The translations under genes were made by a program, and so were the position numbers. A stretch of 34,659 nt of DNA. Origin: Exilispira sp. GTDB taxonomy: Bacteria > Spirochaetota > JAAYUW01. The stretch is taken from positions 1 through 34,659 of the forward strand of contig JAAYUW010000060.1 of the NCBI GenBank assembly GCA_012517545.1, read 5' to 3'. Numbering within the stretch: the stretch's first letter is position 1; each line of letters begins with the position of its first letter. Positions 19,109-27,174 of this stretch are shown in pieces. The notes under the pieces were generated by a model, which searched no databases, was not told the DNA's origin, and saw only the letters and a list, made by a program, of their open reading frames with translations.

Positions 19109-20224
19109 TTAAAATCCAAGCTTTGCTCTATCAAAGTAGATATTTTGAACATCAACAAAAAGACTATTAAGTGGTAACTCTAAAACGACAATGATACCGT
19201 CTTTACCATCTTCTGGTGCACCATTTGAAAAAGAAATAAGATAAAATGGAAAATTAAAAATATTAACATTATAACTGGATGAACCAGCTTTCCCTTTGTT
19301 TGCAATGAGTTTCACATACTTTTCAAGGGGCATACCAATAGGTTTATGAATAAATATATTTCCAGCATTCCCACCTCTACCTGGATTACCAGCTTTTCCA
19401 TCTGCCCCTTTTTTACCATTTGGTGCTCCATTGTAGCCTTTTCCACCATATCCACCTTTACCTGGAGAGCCACCATCACCACCATTGCCACCACTGGTAT
19501 CTATAACAGTAAAATTATTTACAGGTCTTACATAAATCTTTTTCGTTATCTTTTCATATAGAATGAGAAAATAATCTTCATAATAGCCTGTTATATTATC
19601 TGCTTTATACATGGCAATATCCATATTTATAGATCTGCCATTCTCCCCATCTCCACCATTGTACCCATCTGTACCATCTTCTCCATCCGTACCAGCAGGT
19701 GAACTTTCAGTTCCATCTTTTCCATTATGCCCATCTCTTCCATCAGTTCCATCATAACCATCTTTTCCTTTAAACTCAAAATCTTTAAGATTATACCAAT
19801 CGACCAGGAATTCAAAGTAGTATTTTTTTTCTGGTTCATAAATTGTAGATAGCTCAATTGTAAAAAGATTACCTTCAGCAAGCGAAAGATAATCGGAAGT
19901 AGAGTAACAATAAATTTGGTTAAGAGGATTAACTTCAAAGGTAAATGTACCATTTGGACTACTAAGGATAATATCTTGAGAGAAAGGATGCGTTATCTTT
20001 TTGCCATCTTCAAGCAAAATAAAAAACTCCAGAATATAACTTGATTCAGGAACAACCTTATCGACAACTTTTTTATTGAAAAAATTGCAATCAGCAAGAT
20101 CAATAGAGAAACTTTTGATCCTTTTACCCTTTAGGCTTTGAGGAAAACATGATAAAAAAGAAAAAAATAATATAAAAATAAAAACAAATACAAAAATACG
20201 AATAAAATAACTTTTTCTTCTCAA
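19109..20224 (-). CDS. Surface lipoprotein with collagen-like Gly-X-Y blocks
   Basis: A 371-residue predicted lipoprotein of unknown function. From the TTG at 20224 the signal peptide begins MRRKSYFIRI and ends FSFLSC, with Cys26 lipidated. AGGAAG lies six bases before this TTG; a TTG 45 bases upstream has no ribosome site. Residues 27-150 look like a beta-rich domain. Residues 153-196 hold Gly-X-Y triplets in two runs of about seven, rich in Asp (GKD, GYD, GTD and similar). After an insert of about 48 residues, a second, interrupted Gly-rich block follows at 245-289. Prolines are few, so a mammalian-type helix is not expected, though bacterial collagen-like stalks can be Asp-rich. Likely on the cell surface. 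Confidence 0.75.
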   Translation of the reverse strand: MRRKSYFIRIFVFVFIFILFFSFLSCFPQSLKGKRIKSFSIDLADCNFFNKKVVDKVVPESSYILEFFILLEDGKKITHPFSQDIILSSPNGTFTFEVNPLNQIYCYSTSDYLSLAEGNLFTIELSTIYEPEKKYYFEFLVDWYNLKDFEFKGKDGYDGTDGRDGHNGKDGTESSPAGTDGEDGTDGYNGGDGENGRSINMDIAMYKADNITGYYEDYFLILYEKITKKIYVRPVNNFTVIDTSGGNGGDGGSPGKGGYGGKGYNGAPNGKKGADGKAGNPGRGGNAGNIFIHKPIGMPLEKYVKLIANKGKAGSSSYNVNIFNFPFYLISFSNGAPEDGKDGIIVVLELPLNSLFVDVQNIYFDRAKLGF

Positions 20225-20358
20225 GTATCCCTTCCTGTTATCGATATTTTCATATATATAATAGTGCAAAATTTAAATAAAATTACATTTTTTAGATTTT
20301 TTCTCAAAATTATCCAGCAAGTTTATGATTTTCATTTTTACCTAATTAATTTTTTTTA

Positions 20359-22287
20359 TCATAATCTTACACTTTTCTTATAAAATTCAATAAGCTGCTT
20401 AAGGGCATCTATTTGCATCTTAAGTTCTTTTCCTATATCTGTGTTTTTTATAAGAATAGGTTCCTTAAAGTCTTTTACAGTTATTCTGTTTGGAACAAGA
20501 TCCATATCTTTTTCTATTATTATCTTACTATCTAAATAGGGGGCATGTTCCGCTAAAAATAAACCTTTTGAACTATATATTAAAGTATAACCGGCTATGC
20601 CAGTCTCTTTTTGATAAGCTTTTGCCATCCCTCCATCTATAACGAGTAGCCTCCCTTCTGCCTTTATTGGATTTTCTCCTTTTTTAACTTTTACAGGCAT
20701 ATGACCATTTATGACTATCCCATTGTTGATATTAAACTCCTGGCAGATTTTTTCAATAACAAGAGGATCATCTCTCAAAGAATAATATGCGTTTTTCTCT
20801 TCATTGTGTAATTCTTTTTCTTCTAAAAAATATCTTTCAAATGTAGTCATTTTTTTCTTACCAAAAAGAGGCGAATCTTTACCACTCCATAAAAACCAGA
20901 AAATATCCTTACAACGGCCATCTTCATTATAAAAAGAAGCTCTCACTTTATCATCAAGCCAATCAAGAAACTCTCTGCCACTTAATTTAACTTTATTAGT
21001 ACAGTCAAATTCAAATTTTTGAAATGATCCATCAGATTCCATGGGAATACAGCCATGAAAAAGGAGATTATTGTTGTATGTTAAGTAAAGACTACCTTTT
21101 TCAAGCAAAAACTTCGCGTGTTTCTGAAGTTTCTCACTATTTTTAAATGATGCAACAAGTTTCGTTACAGCATCCTGTTCAAGATTATCAAGCAAAAATG
21201 GGTTCTGTAAATCTATCGTGGGAAAAAACCTATCATTTAGTTTATATTCATTTCCATTATCATAAAAAACTCCTTTTTGAAAATCAATTCTATCAAGTAA
21301 AATCCTATCATCCATCTTATAATCAGGATTCCTTTTCAATAATTGTGCCTCAAGTTTAAATTCTATAACTGATATCGCTTTATGCATTAAAGTTATAAGT
21401 CTAAACTCTTTTTCTGAAAAATCTTCCTTTTCAACCTTAGGATAAAAATTTTTGGGATCGTCATTTGAATATTTTTCATAAGCTAATGTTGCAAGAGGGG
21501 AGATATCTATGCCATAACCTTCTCTTAGCATATCAATATGGCCATATCTGAGTGATATCCTTATACAGTTTGCTATACAGGCTTCTGAACCCGCAGCTGC
21601 ACCTATCCATAGTATATCATGGTTTCCCCAAACAAAATCAATATTCTGATAAGTCAATAATCTATCAAGTATTATATCGGCTCCTGGACCTCTATCAAAA
21701 ATATCACCTAAAATATGAAGTCTATCGATGATCAACTTTCTTATGGTATTTGCAATGGCTATTATGTAGCTTTCTGCTTCACCATTTGCTATAATAGCAT
21801 TTATAATACTTTCATTGTAAGATTTTTTGTAAGGGTTTGAACTTTGTTCATGCAGGAGTTCTTCAATAATATATGCAAATTCAGCAGGCAAAGATTTTCT
21901 GACCTTGGATCGAGTATATTTAGAGGAAACAACCTTGCAAACAGCTATAAGCTGGCATATTTTTTCTTTCAAGTAGTTGGTGTCTATTTTATTCTTATTA
22001 TATTCTAACTTATCTTCCGGGTAAGAAATAAGAAGTGAAATTTCATTTTTTTCTTCTTCAGTCAGGTTTTCTCCAAAAGTTTCCTCTACCTTCCTTCTAA
22101 CAACACCAGAGGCTGTTCTTAAGATATGATCAAATGCCTTATACTCACCGTGAATATCAGAAACAAAATGCTCTGTTCCTTTGGGAAGGTTTCTTATTGC
22201 TTCAAGATTGATAATCTCTGTTATCGCTGCTTCTATTGTTGGAAACTGTTTTTTAATTATGGATAAAAAGCATTCATTATCAATCAT
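20359..22287 (-). CDS. fbp: Fructose-1,6-bisphosphatase, class III
   Basis: A 642-residue gluconeogenic enzyme that hydrolyses fructose 1,6-bisphosphate to fructose 6-phosphate in the cytoplasm. It is the large class III type best known from Firmicutes, with a metallophosphatase core: VSDIHGEY (Asp44, His46), LGDIFDRGP (194-201, Asp195) and VWGNHD (219-224). GHMPVKVKKGENP, IDGGMAKAYQKETGIAGYTL and a C-terminal region typical of the family follow. Length fits. The ATG at 22287 follows GAGGAGG by four to five bases. A start 32 codons upstream would have a basic tail unlike the family. Only about 35 bases separate it from a terminator-like hairpin. Confidence 0.95.
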   Translation of the reverse strand: MIDNECFLSIIKKQFPTIEAAITEIINLEAIRNLPKGTEHFVSDIHGEYKAFDHILRTASGVVRRKVEETFGENLTEEEKNEISLLISYPEDKLEYNKNKIDTNYLKEKICQLIAVCKVVSSKYTRSKVRKSLPAEFAYIIEELLHEQSSNPYKKSYNESIINAIIANGEAESYIIAIANTIRKLIIDRLHILGDIFDRGPGADIILDRLLTYQNIDFVWGNHDILWIGAAAGSEACIANCIRISLRYGHIDMLREGYGIDISPLATLAYEKYSNDDPKNFYPKVEKEDFSEKEFRLITLMHKAISVIEFKLEAQLLKRNPDYKMDDRILLDRIDFQKGVFYDNGNEYKLNDRFFPTIDLQNPFLLDNLEQDAVTKLVASFKNSEKLQKHAKFLLEKGSLYLTYNNNLLFHGCIPMESDGSFQKFEFDCTNKVKLSGREFLDWLDDKVRASFYNEDGRCKDIFWFLWSGKDSPLFGKKKMTTFERYFLEEKELHNEEKNAYYSLRDDPLVIEKICQEFNINNGIVINGHMPVKVKKGENPIKAEGRLLVIDGGMAKAYQKETGIAGYTLIYSSKGLFLAEHAPYLDSKIIIEKDMDLVPNRITVKDFKEPILIKNTDIGKELKMQIDALKQLIEFYKKSVRL

Positions 22288-22321
22288 TTCGTCCTCCTCG
22301 AATTTTAAACATTTTAATTGC

Positions 22322-22350
22322 AAAAAAAATCTTCGCTTTTGGCGAAGAGC
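22322..22350 (-). terminator. Terminator-like hairpin between tRNA-Thr and fbp
   Basis: On the minus strand CTTCGC and GCGAAG pair across a CAAAA loop and are followed by ATTTTTTTTG. This should end the tRNA-Thr transcript. The left flank reads GCTCTTCGC, the same sequence as the ends of the structured repeat at 22519-22627. It stands 35 bases upstream of the fbp ATG, so fbp may depend on read-through. Confidence 0.65.
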
Positions 22351-22434
22351 ATAAAAATAATGGAAAATTTGAAAAGAAAACATTTATATCCAAAACATGT
22401 AGAACAACTTTAAACATTATGATATAATAAAAAA

Positions 22435-22506
22435 AGCCGATGAGGGGATTTGAACCCTTGACCCTCTGATTACGAATCAGATGCTCTACCACTGAGCTAC
22501 ATCGGC
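22435..22506 (-). tRNA. tRNA-Thr (CGT)
   Basis: On the minus strand this folds as a class I tRNA. The acceptor stem GCCGATG/CATCGGC is perfect, the D arm is GCTC-AGTGGTA-GAGC, and the anticodon stem TCTGA/TCAGA has loop TTCGTAA, giving anticodon CGT (Thr, codon ACG). The T loop is TTCAAAT. One T-stem pair is an A-C mismatch. The discriminator is U and is followed directly by a T run. CCA is not encoded. The structured repeat lies only 12 bases before its 5' end. Confidence 0.93.
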
Positions 22507-22518
22507 ATAATAAAAAAA

Positions 22519-22627
22519 GCTCTTCGCTTTTTGTGTGGTTAATAATTAACCTGAAATTATACCAGGTAAAAAAAGGGAATATACCCTTAATCTCGTTTGT
22601 GTGGCAAAACCACATGAAGTGAAGAGC
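22519..22627. repeat. Structured intergenic repeat, copy A (109 bp)
   Basis: The ends GCTCTTCGCTT and AAGTGAAGAGC form an 11-bp inverted repeat, with one G-U pair in RNA. Inside are four further inverted repeats: GGTTAATAATTAACC (22537-22551), ACCTG/CAGGT (22549-22567, overlapping the first), AAGGG/CCCTT (22573-22588) and TGTGG/CCACA around CAAAA (22600-22614). Copy B at 22997 aligns along nearly the whole length. On the minus strand a promoter-like pair, TTGCCA-18-TATATT, lies inside it and could drive the tRNA-Thr gene. Still on that strand, the closing arm is followed by a T run. It may be a MITE-like element or a structured RNA. Confidence 0.7.
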
Positions 22628-22996
22628 AATAAAAAATCGTAAATACAATTTTAATATAAGATCTTATCGATATATAAAAAGAGATTAACTATTTTCTTAA
22701 TAAATGCTAAGAAATAAAGAAAATTTGTCAAGGTAACAATTTAAAATTTTGCCCTTTGTTATTTTCCAAATTAGAATCGTTTTGCCTATTGACATAAGTG
22801 AAAAGTTCTATTACTATAATTCTGGTTGGTTTTTCAGATTTTACATAAAAAGTATATGTGCAATTATCCTGTTTCTTATTTTATTTTTTTCATCTAAATT
22901 TTATTTCTATTGTTTTTTTGTGTATTTATTTTAATATTCATTATATATTTAACCCTGTAATTGACTATAAGATTAATAATAATGATTTAAAATTAC
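22628..22996. other. Intergenic region between the two repeat copies
   Basis: About 370 bases of very AT-rich sequence between repeat copies A and B. Apart from the promoter-like pair at 22789 and T-rich runs near 22885, I see no gene. A 61-codon open frame across it is hydrophobic and lacks a ribosome site, so I do not call it. Confidence 0.5.
22789..22817 (+). promoter_or_regulatory. Strong sigma70-type promoter without an adjacent gene
   Basis: TTGACA (perfect) and TACTAT are separated by exactly 17 bases on the plus strand. The next gene on that strand starts at 23138, leaving a leader of about 310 bases that includes all of repeat copy B. It may therefore drive the TPR gene with a long structured leader, or a small RNA. 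Confidence 0.5.
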
Positions 22997-23101
22997 GCTC
23001 TTCTCGTTTTTGTATGGTAGATAATTTACTTTAAAATTATACAAAATAAAAATAGGGGATATCCCCTGAGCTTGTTTGAACTGCTAAACCAAATAAAGAA
23101 C
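22997..23101. repeat. Structured intergenic repeat, copy B (105 bp)
   Basis: It begins GCTCTTCTCG and aligns with copy A to the right end, which is decayed (TAAAGAAC in place of TGAAGAGC). The AAGGG/CCCTT hairpin of copy A is here AGGGGATATCCCCT (23054-23067). The core pairs keep register, one inner pair is gained, and the outer A-T becomes T-G, which suggests the stem is maintained. The first hairpin is degenerate. It ends 36 bases before the start of the TPR gene, so it lies in that gene's probable leader. Confidence 0.65.
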
Positions 23102-23137
23102 AAAAGAAAATAGAGACAAATTATAAAGAGGTCTATC

Positions 23138-24226
23138 ATGAAAAAATGTTTCTCAATAGGACTAATCTTTATCTTTTTGATTTTTATATTTTTATCGATG
23201 CAAACTGTCGATCAAAATGTCGAGCAAAAAATCCCACCTATATGGGAACTCTACTATAAAGGTGAACTAAATCAAGCCCTTGGACTTGCCATAAGCCTTC
23301 TTTCTCAAAGTCCAGAGCATCCAGAGATAAACCTCATTATAGGTAGAATATATGTGGATCTAAAACAGTATTCCTATGCCTTGCCATATCTTGAAAAGGC
23401 AGTTAAGAATGATATAAACTTCACAAGGATCAAATCATGGGGTCTTTCCTACCAGGGGATCGCTTTTTATATGACAAATCAAATACCAGAGGCTAAAAGA
23501 GTGCTACAATATTGCATAGATCTTAACCTTGACAAGGACTCTGTAAATATAGCAAGAAAAAACCTTGGTATCTTTGGTCTTTCTATATACTTCGAAGAGT
23601 GGAGAATTCTCAGTACAAATGTTTTTACCATACAGAAGCAACCAGAAGTAGAGACAGGTATCGAAGACTACCTTGAATCAGCTGAGTCTGCTCTTCCGAT
23701 AATCACCTCATATGTACCTTATGAAAATAAGAAAAGGCTTCATTTTTTTATATGGCAAACATGGGAAGCCGGACCAATCATAATCAAAGAAAATATCCCA
23801 TATGAAAACTACAAATATCAAATTGTCCATATTCATTTTAAAGATAATGTCGTTCGAAGTCTTGCTAAAATCATCGCATATAACAGATGGTTTCCACAGG
23901 ATCCGATTGTTACAAATCTTATACTTGACGGTTTTGGTTTTTTTATGGAAAAAGCAAATATAGATAGACTGGCTGAAGCAAAGGATCAGATTGCTAAGCT
24001 CAAGATTACTTCTATAAGCATAAAAACTCTCTGGCAAAACTGGGATACACTTCCCATAGAGGTAAAAGCTCCTCTTTCTGGATCTTTTGTCAAATTCTTA
24101 ATAGAAAAGGGTGGCAAAGAAAAGTTCAACCTTCTTTTGAAAGATCAACGATATGAAAATGCTAAACAGATATATGGAAGCAAGCAGCTTGATGAAATCA
24201 TTTCGGAATTTGAAAAGAAGTTATAA
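23138..24226 (+). CDS. Exported TPR protein with an inactive-looking gluzincin-like domain
   Basis: A 362-residue secreted or periplasmic protein. Residues 1-22 are a signal peptide. Residues 34-135 carry about three TPR-like helical pairs (ELYYKGELNQALGLAISLL, YVDLKQYSYALPYLEKAV and the next). The C-terminal half resembles peptidase MA-like gluzincins: the strand-rich part at 200-235, a helix where HEXXH should be (SLAKIIA, 241-247), then LILDGFGFFME (261-271) in place of the usual W-x-x-E-G-x-A-x-Y, and LSGSFVKFLIEKGGKEKFNLLL (313-334). Both the HEXXH and the third Glu are missing, so it is probably a binding or scaffold domain. AGAGG lies six bases before ATG. The fold assignment is inference. 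Confidence 0.65.
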   Translation: MKKCFSIGLIFIFLIFIFLSMQTVDQNVEQKIPPIWELYYKGELNQALGLAISLLSQSPEHPEINLIIGRIYVDLKQYSYALPYLEKAVKNDINFTRIKSWGLSYQGIAFYMTNQIPEAKRVLQYCIDLNLDKDSVNIARKNLGIFGLSIYFEEWRILSTNVFTIQKQPEVETGIEDYLESAESALPIITSYVPYENKKRLHFFIWQTWEAGPIIIKENIPYENYKYQIVHIHFKDNVVRSLAKIIAYNRWFPQDPIVTNLILDGFGFFMEKANIDRLAEAKDQIAKLKITSISIKTLWQNWDTLPIEVKAPLSGSFVKFLIEKGGKEKFNLLLKDQRYENAKQIYGSKQLDEIISEFEKKL

Positions 24227-24322
24227 TTTAGGTTTTCCGGCAAATTAATACTTTATTCTTTCTATAGTTATTAGCAAACTATATTTATTAACAAAGGCAA
24301 AACTTATAATTTAAAAAAACAA

Positions 24323-24345
24323 ACTCTTCGCTTTTGTATGTTACT
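24323..24345. repeat. Relic of the structured repeat (left end only)
   Basis: ACTCTTCGCTTTTGTATG matches the left end of copies A and B (GCTCTTC...TTTTGTATGG) and then diverges. It lies between the TPR gene and the flavoprotein gene, 75 bases from the latter's stop. The 188-base gap holds nothing else that I can identify. Confidence 0.45.
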
Positions 24346-24414
24346 TTTCTTTTATTTATCTACCTTTCTATTGATGGGTAAATATAGATAATAGAATGCC
24401 TTGATCACCTTATA

Positions 24415-25749
24415 CTAGGAATCTTCGTATTTCTTATCTATTGCACAGGCGCAGCTATAAGCGGTTGTCCATGATGCCTGCAAATTAAACCCACCTGTTA
24501 TACCATCTATATTTAAGGCTTCACCTATCGCATAAAGTGATGGGTATTTTTTAAACTCACAGGTATACTTAAGCTCCTTAAGAGATACTCCTCCAGCATG
24601 AACAAACTCTTCAGAATGATTTGCCTTATTGGAAATCTCAAAGGTACAATTTTTAAGTAATTTAACAAGATCTTTTATACTGCTTTTATCAATGCCTGTC
24701 GCCTTAATAGCAGGATTAATATTTGACCTTTTTAAAAGATATCCCCAGAGTCTTTCGGGTATAGGATATAGAAAATTTAGATTTCCAATAATTTTACCTG
24801 TATTATGAAAATCCCTCGTGAGATTTAAGTAAAGAGTTTGTTCATCAACTTCCGGGATAAAGTCTACATGTAGAATTCCCGAATAATTGTTTTCAAAAAG
24901 TTCATAAGCATTCCAGGCACTAAGTTGAAGAATCAATGGACCCGAAACACCATCCTTTGTGAATAAAATAGCTTCATTCACCTTTTTTTCAGGGTTAAAC
25001 TCAAGATATCCTATAACTTTTTCTACAGTTATTCCAGCAAGATTGAACTTTGCAATCTCCTTTATTTGAAATGGGAAGAGTGATGGAACCTGTTTAACAA
25101 GCTCTATTTCAAAATATGATAGCAGATTTGAAATATTACTTGCTCCACCAGTTGCAATAACAAGATCTGTGGAAAAAAGATCGACTAATTCATTTTCTTT
25201 TGTTTTAACTTGAATTTTAAATTTCTTATAATTCGGTTCATCTTTTTGATATTTTTCATTTTTTGTTTTTTTTGTGTTAACTAATAGAATTTCTCTTTCA
25301 TCAAATCCTGTTGGTAATATGCTAATACATTCACCATCAATAATATCGATACAATCTTCATTTATCCTGTTTATAAAATGTTTGACAAGTTCATTTGCAT
25401 CATTAGAGTATAAAAAAACTTTTCCGCTTTCCTCTATTTTTGTTTTTATTCCATTTTCTTTAAGATAATTTAAAAAATTTTTATAATCGTACCCTTTAAA
25501 AAGATGCTTTAGAAACTCAGCTCCTCGTGGATAGTATTTTTTAGCATTATCAACAACTGCATAAAGATTTGTGCAGTTACAGCGTCCACCACCACTTCTT
25601 CTAAGTTTATCAAGCATCTTCCCCTTTTCAACGATGCAAATTTTTAGTTCTGATCTTTTTTGTTTCAATTGAATTGAACAAAAGACCCCGGCTGGACCTC
25701 CTCCGATAATAATTACATCATAAAAATATTTACCCATTTGATTGTTCAA
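24415..25749 (-). CDS. HI0933/BaiN-type FAD-dependent oxidoreductase
   Basis: A 444-residue flavoprotein of the HI0933 family (annotated in various genomes as BaiN-like or aminoacetone oxidase-like). The FAD dinucleotide motif IIGGGPAG is at about 14-21, the family signature SGGGRCNCTN lies near residue 53, and ATGGASN is central. FVHAGGVSLKEL and YAIGEALNIDGITGGFNLQASWTTAY close the FAD site at the C-terminus. The true substrate is unknown for most members. I keep the TTG at 25749, preceded by a purine-rich GAGAGAG; an ATG four codons later (25737) has no ribosome site at good spacing but is possible. It is probably a monocistronic cytoplasmic enzyme. Confidence 0.88.
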   Translation of the reverse strand: MNNQMGKYFYDVIIIGGGPAGVFCSIQLKQKRSELKICIVEKGKMLDKLRRSGGGRCNCTNLYAVVDNAKKYYPRGAEFLKHLFKGYDYKNFLNYLKENGIKTKIEESGKVFLYSNDANELVKHFINRINEDCIDIIDGECISILPTGFDEREILLVNTKKTKNEKYQKDEPNYKKFKIQVKTKENELVDLFSTDLVIATGGASNISNLLSYFEIELVKQVPSLFPFQIKEIAKFNLAGITVEKVIGYLEFNPEKKVNEAILFTKDGVSGPLILQLSAWNAYELFENNYSGILHVDFIPEVDEQTLYLNLTRDFHNTGKIIGNLNFLYPIPERLWGYLLKRSNINPAIKATGIDKSSIKDLVKLLKNCTFEISNKANHSEEFVHAGGVSLKELKYTCEFKKYPSLYAIGEALNIDGITGGFNLQASWTTAYSCACAIDKKYEDS

Positions 25750-25835
25750 TACTCTCTCACTTAATATTTTTGTTCATCCCTGTTTTTCGTTTATATGCCC
25801 ATGTTTTTTTATTTTATCTGTTTCATTTCTTTAGT

Positions 25836-25968
25836 ATTAGACTTTTGCTTTTCAACTTTTGATCTTTGTATTTTTGAACTACAACTGTTGCACCTTTTCA
25901 CGAACTTTCGACTGTATTGATAAAGGTATCTTTCACGGACTTTTGACTTTAGACTCCGGGCTTTCGAC
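25836..25968. repeat. Degenerate 7-base-period repeat array (TTTNGAC units)
   Basis: From 25934 to 25968 five units sit exactly 7 bases apart: CACGGAC, TTTTGAC, TTTAGAC, TCCGGGC, TTTCGAC. A looser set continues to the left (ATTAGAC, TTTTGCT, TTTCAAC, TTTTGAT from 25836). Related arrays are at 31478-31498 (TTTAGAC, TTTTGAC, TTTGGAC) and, inverted, at 33861-33881. The right end of this array encodes the last codons and stop of the CapA-type gene. It is not a CRISPR array: there are no spacers and the units are only 7 bases. Confidence 0.65.
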
Positions 25969-27162
25969 CGTAATATATATTTTCTTCTCACTTTTTACAA
26001 CTATTTGATAAGTTTTTGAAAAAAATAGATTAACCTGTTTTTGATAAGAATCCGATAAAATAGCGAGACCCTTTTCGTCCAGAAACCTGAAAAACCAGTC
26101 AAAAACCGTATCATAATATTTTAAATATAAATTAATATTATTACAATCATTCAAATACTCGGTCAGTGGTACCAATAAAGATGAATATGGCTCTTCAGAT
26201 TTTTTGTAACCATAGTTGTTTGCCTGATAAAGGGGGATTAAGCTCACAGTTTTCAACTGTTTTGATAATGTATCAATCTCAACCTGAATGATAGGAACTG
26301 AACGAGTATAATAGTAATTTGGGTGAAATGTTGCGTCTTCTGGGTTTAAGATATTGTAAGCTTGACCAGAGATGAGGTTGCCACAGGAATATAATATAAG
26401 TTTCGAATCGTATATTTCAAAAGGCTCAATAACATGCGGGTGGTTCCCCCAGATTATATCTGCACCAGCTTCAATAAGCCTCTTTGCCGTTTTTTCCTGC
26501 AACTTTGTCACCGTGAACGAGTATTCTTCTCCCCAGTGGATGCCGATGATAAGGATATCACATCTCGTCGCTAATACTTTAGTGAACTTTTCTATCAACA
26601 AAAGTGAACTTTCATCGTATGCAACTGCTGGGAGATAAACATTTGACTTACCCTTTAAAGTGCTATTTTTTGGCAAAGGGTTGTTTGACAACATTGAAAA
26701 GGAAAAAAAACCGATTTTAATCCCCTTCTCTTCAAAAATAAGGCTTGATAACTCATCGTTGTATTTGTATCCGGTTGCTTTTGATTTGTCGATATACTTC
26801 ATGGTTTTTTGAAAACCATCGACTCCATAATCGAGAGAATGGTTGTTGGCAACTGTATAATAGTCAAATCCTGCTTTCTCAAGTGCCAGCAGAAAGTCCG
26901 GCTGAACTTGAAATGTGTATGCTTTAAATGGAGCTGGATTTTCCGAGATCGTTGTTTCAAGATTATAAAATGATATTGTGTCCTTTAAGTAATTTGTAAC
27001 GAGAGAAAATATGCTTATTATTCCAGATTCCCCTCGATTATCTAAAATATTTCTTATCATAAATTGAGGTATGGCATCACCGGCAAATGTTAAGGTTAAA
27101 GTATTTTCGGAATCTTCCTGATAGCATGAAAAAACAAGTATAAAACAAAATGAAAGAATCAC
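25933..27162 (-). CDS. CapA-family (PGA_cap) metallophosphatase-like lipoprotein
   Basis: About 409 residues, a periplasmic lipoprotein of the CapA/PgsA family linked to poly-gamma-glutamate or capsule metabolism. It has a calcineurin-like core: FAGDAIP (27-32), VANNHSLDYG (104-113), IGIHWGEE (206-213) and WGNHPHV (238-244). The N-terminus ends FILVFSC, a lipobox with Ser before Cys. The GTG at 27162 has no Shine-Dalgarno. An in-frame ATT at 27201 lies six bases after GGAGG and would add a Lys-containing signal-peptide head, so the real start may be non-canonical. The last residues, ESPESKVKSP, are read from the 7-base repeat array. No capsule biosynthesis genes are near. Confidence 0.85.
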   Translation of the reverse strand: MILSFCFILVFSCYQEDSENTLTLTFAGDAIPQFMIRNILDNRGESGIISIFSLVTNYLKDTISFYNLETTISENPAPFKAYTFQVQPDFLLALEKAGFDYYTVANNHSLDYGVDGFQKTMKYIDKSKATGYKYNDELSSLIFEEKGIKIGFFSFSMLSNNPLPKNSTLKGKSNVYLPAVAYDESSLLLIEKFTKVLATRCDILIIGIHWGEEYSFTVTKLQEKTAKRLIEAGADIIWGNHPHVIEPFEIYDSKLILYSCGNLISGQAYNILNPEDATFHPNYYYTRSVPIIQVEIDTLSKQLKTVSLIPLYQANNYGYKKSEEPYSSLLVPLTEYLNDCNNINLYLKYYDTVFDWFFRFLDEKGLAILSDSYQKQVNLFFSKTYQIVVKSEKKIYITVESPESKVKSP

Positions 27163-27174
27163 AAAAATAAATAG

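Noticed and set aside
22280-22648. 122-codon minus-strand frame running through tRNA-Thr and repeat copy A
   Set aside because: It crosses a real tRNA and a structured repeat and has no ribosome site.
22749-22934. 61-codon hydrophobic plus-strand frame in the region between the repeats
   Set aside because: No Shine-Dalgarno, it starts upstream of the likely promoter, and its composition is that of T-rich noncoding DNA.
25836-25968. CRISPR array
   Set aside because: Units are 7 bases, contiguous and degenerate, with no spacers, leader or cas genes.
25809-25991. 60-codon basic minus-strand frame at the 3' end of the CapA-type gene
   Set aside because: It is generated by the 7-base repeats and overlaps the end of the real gene.
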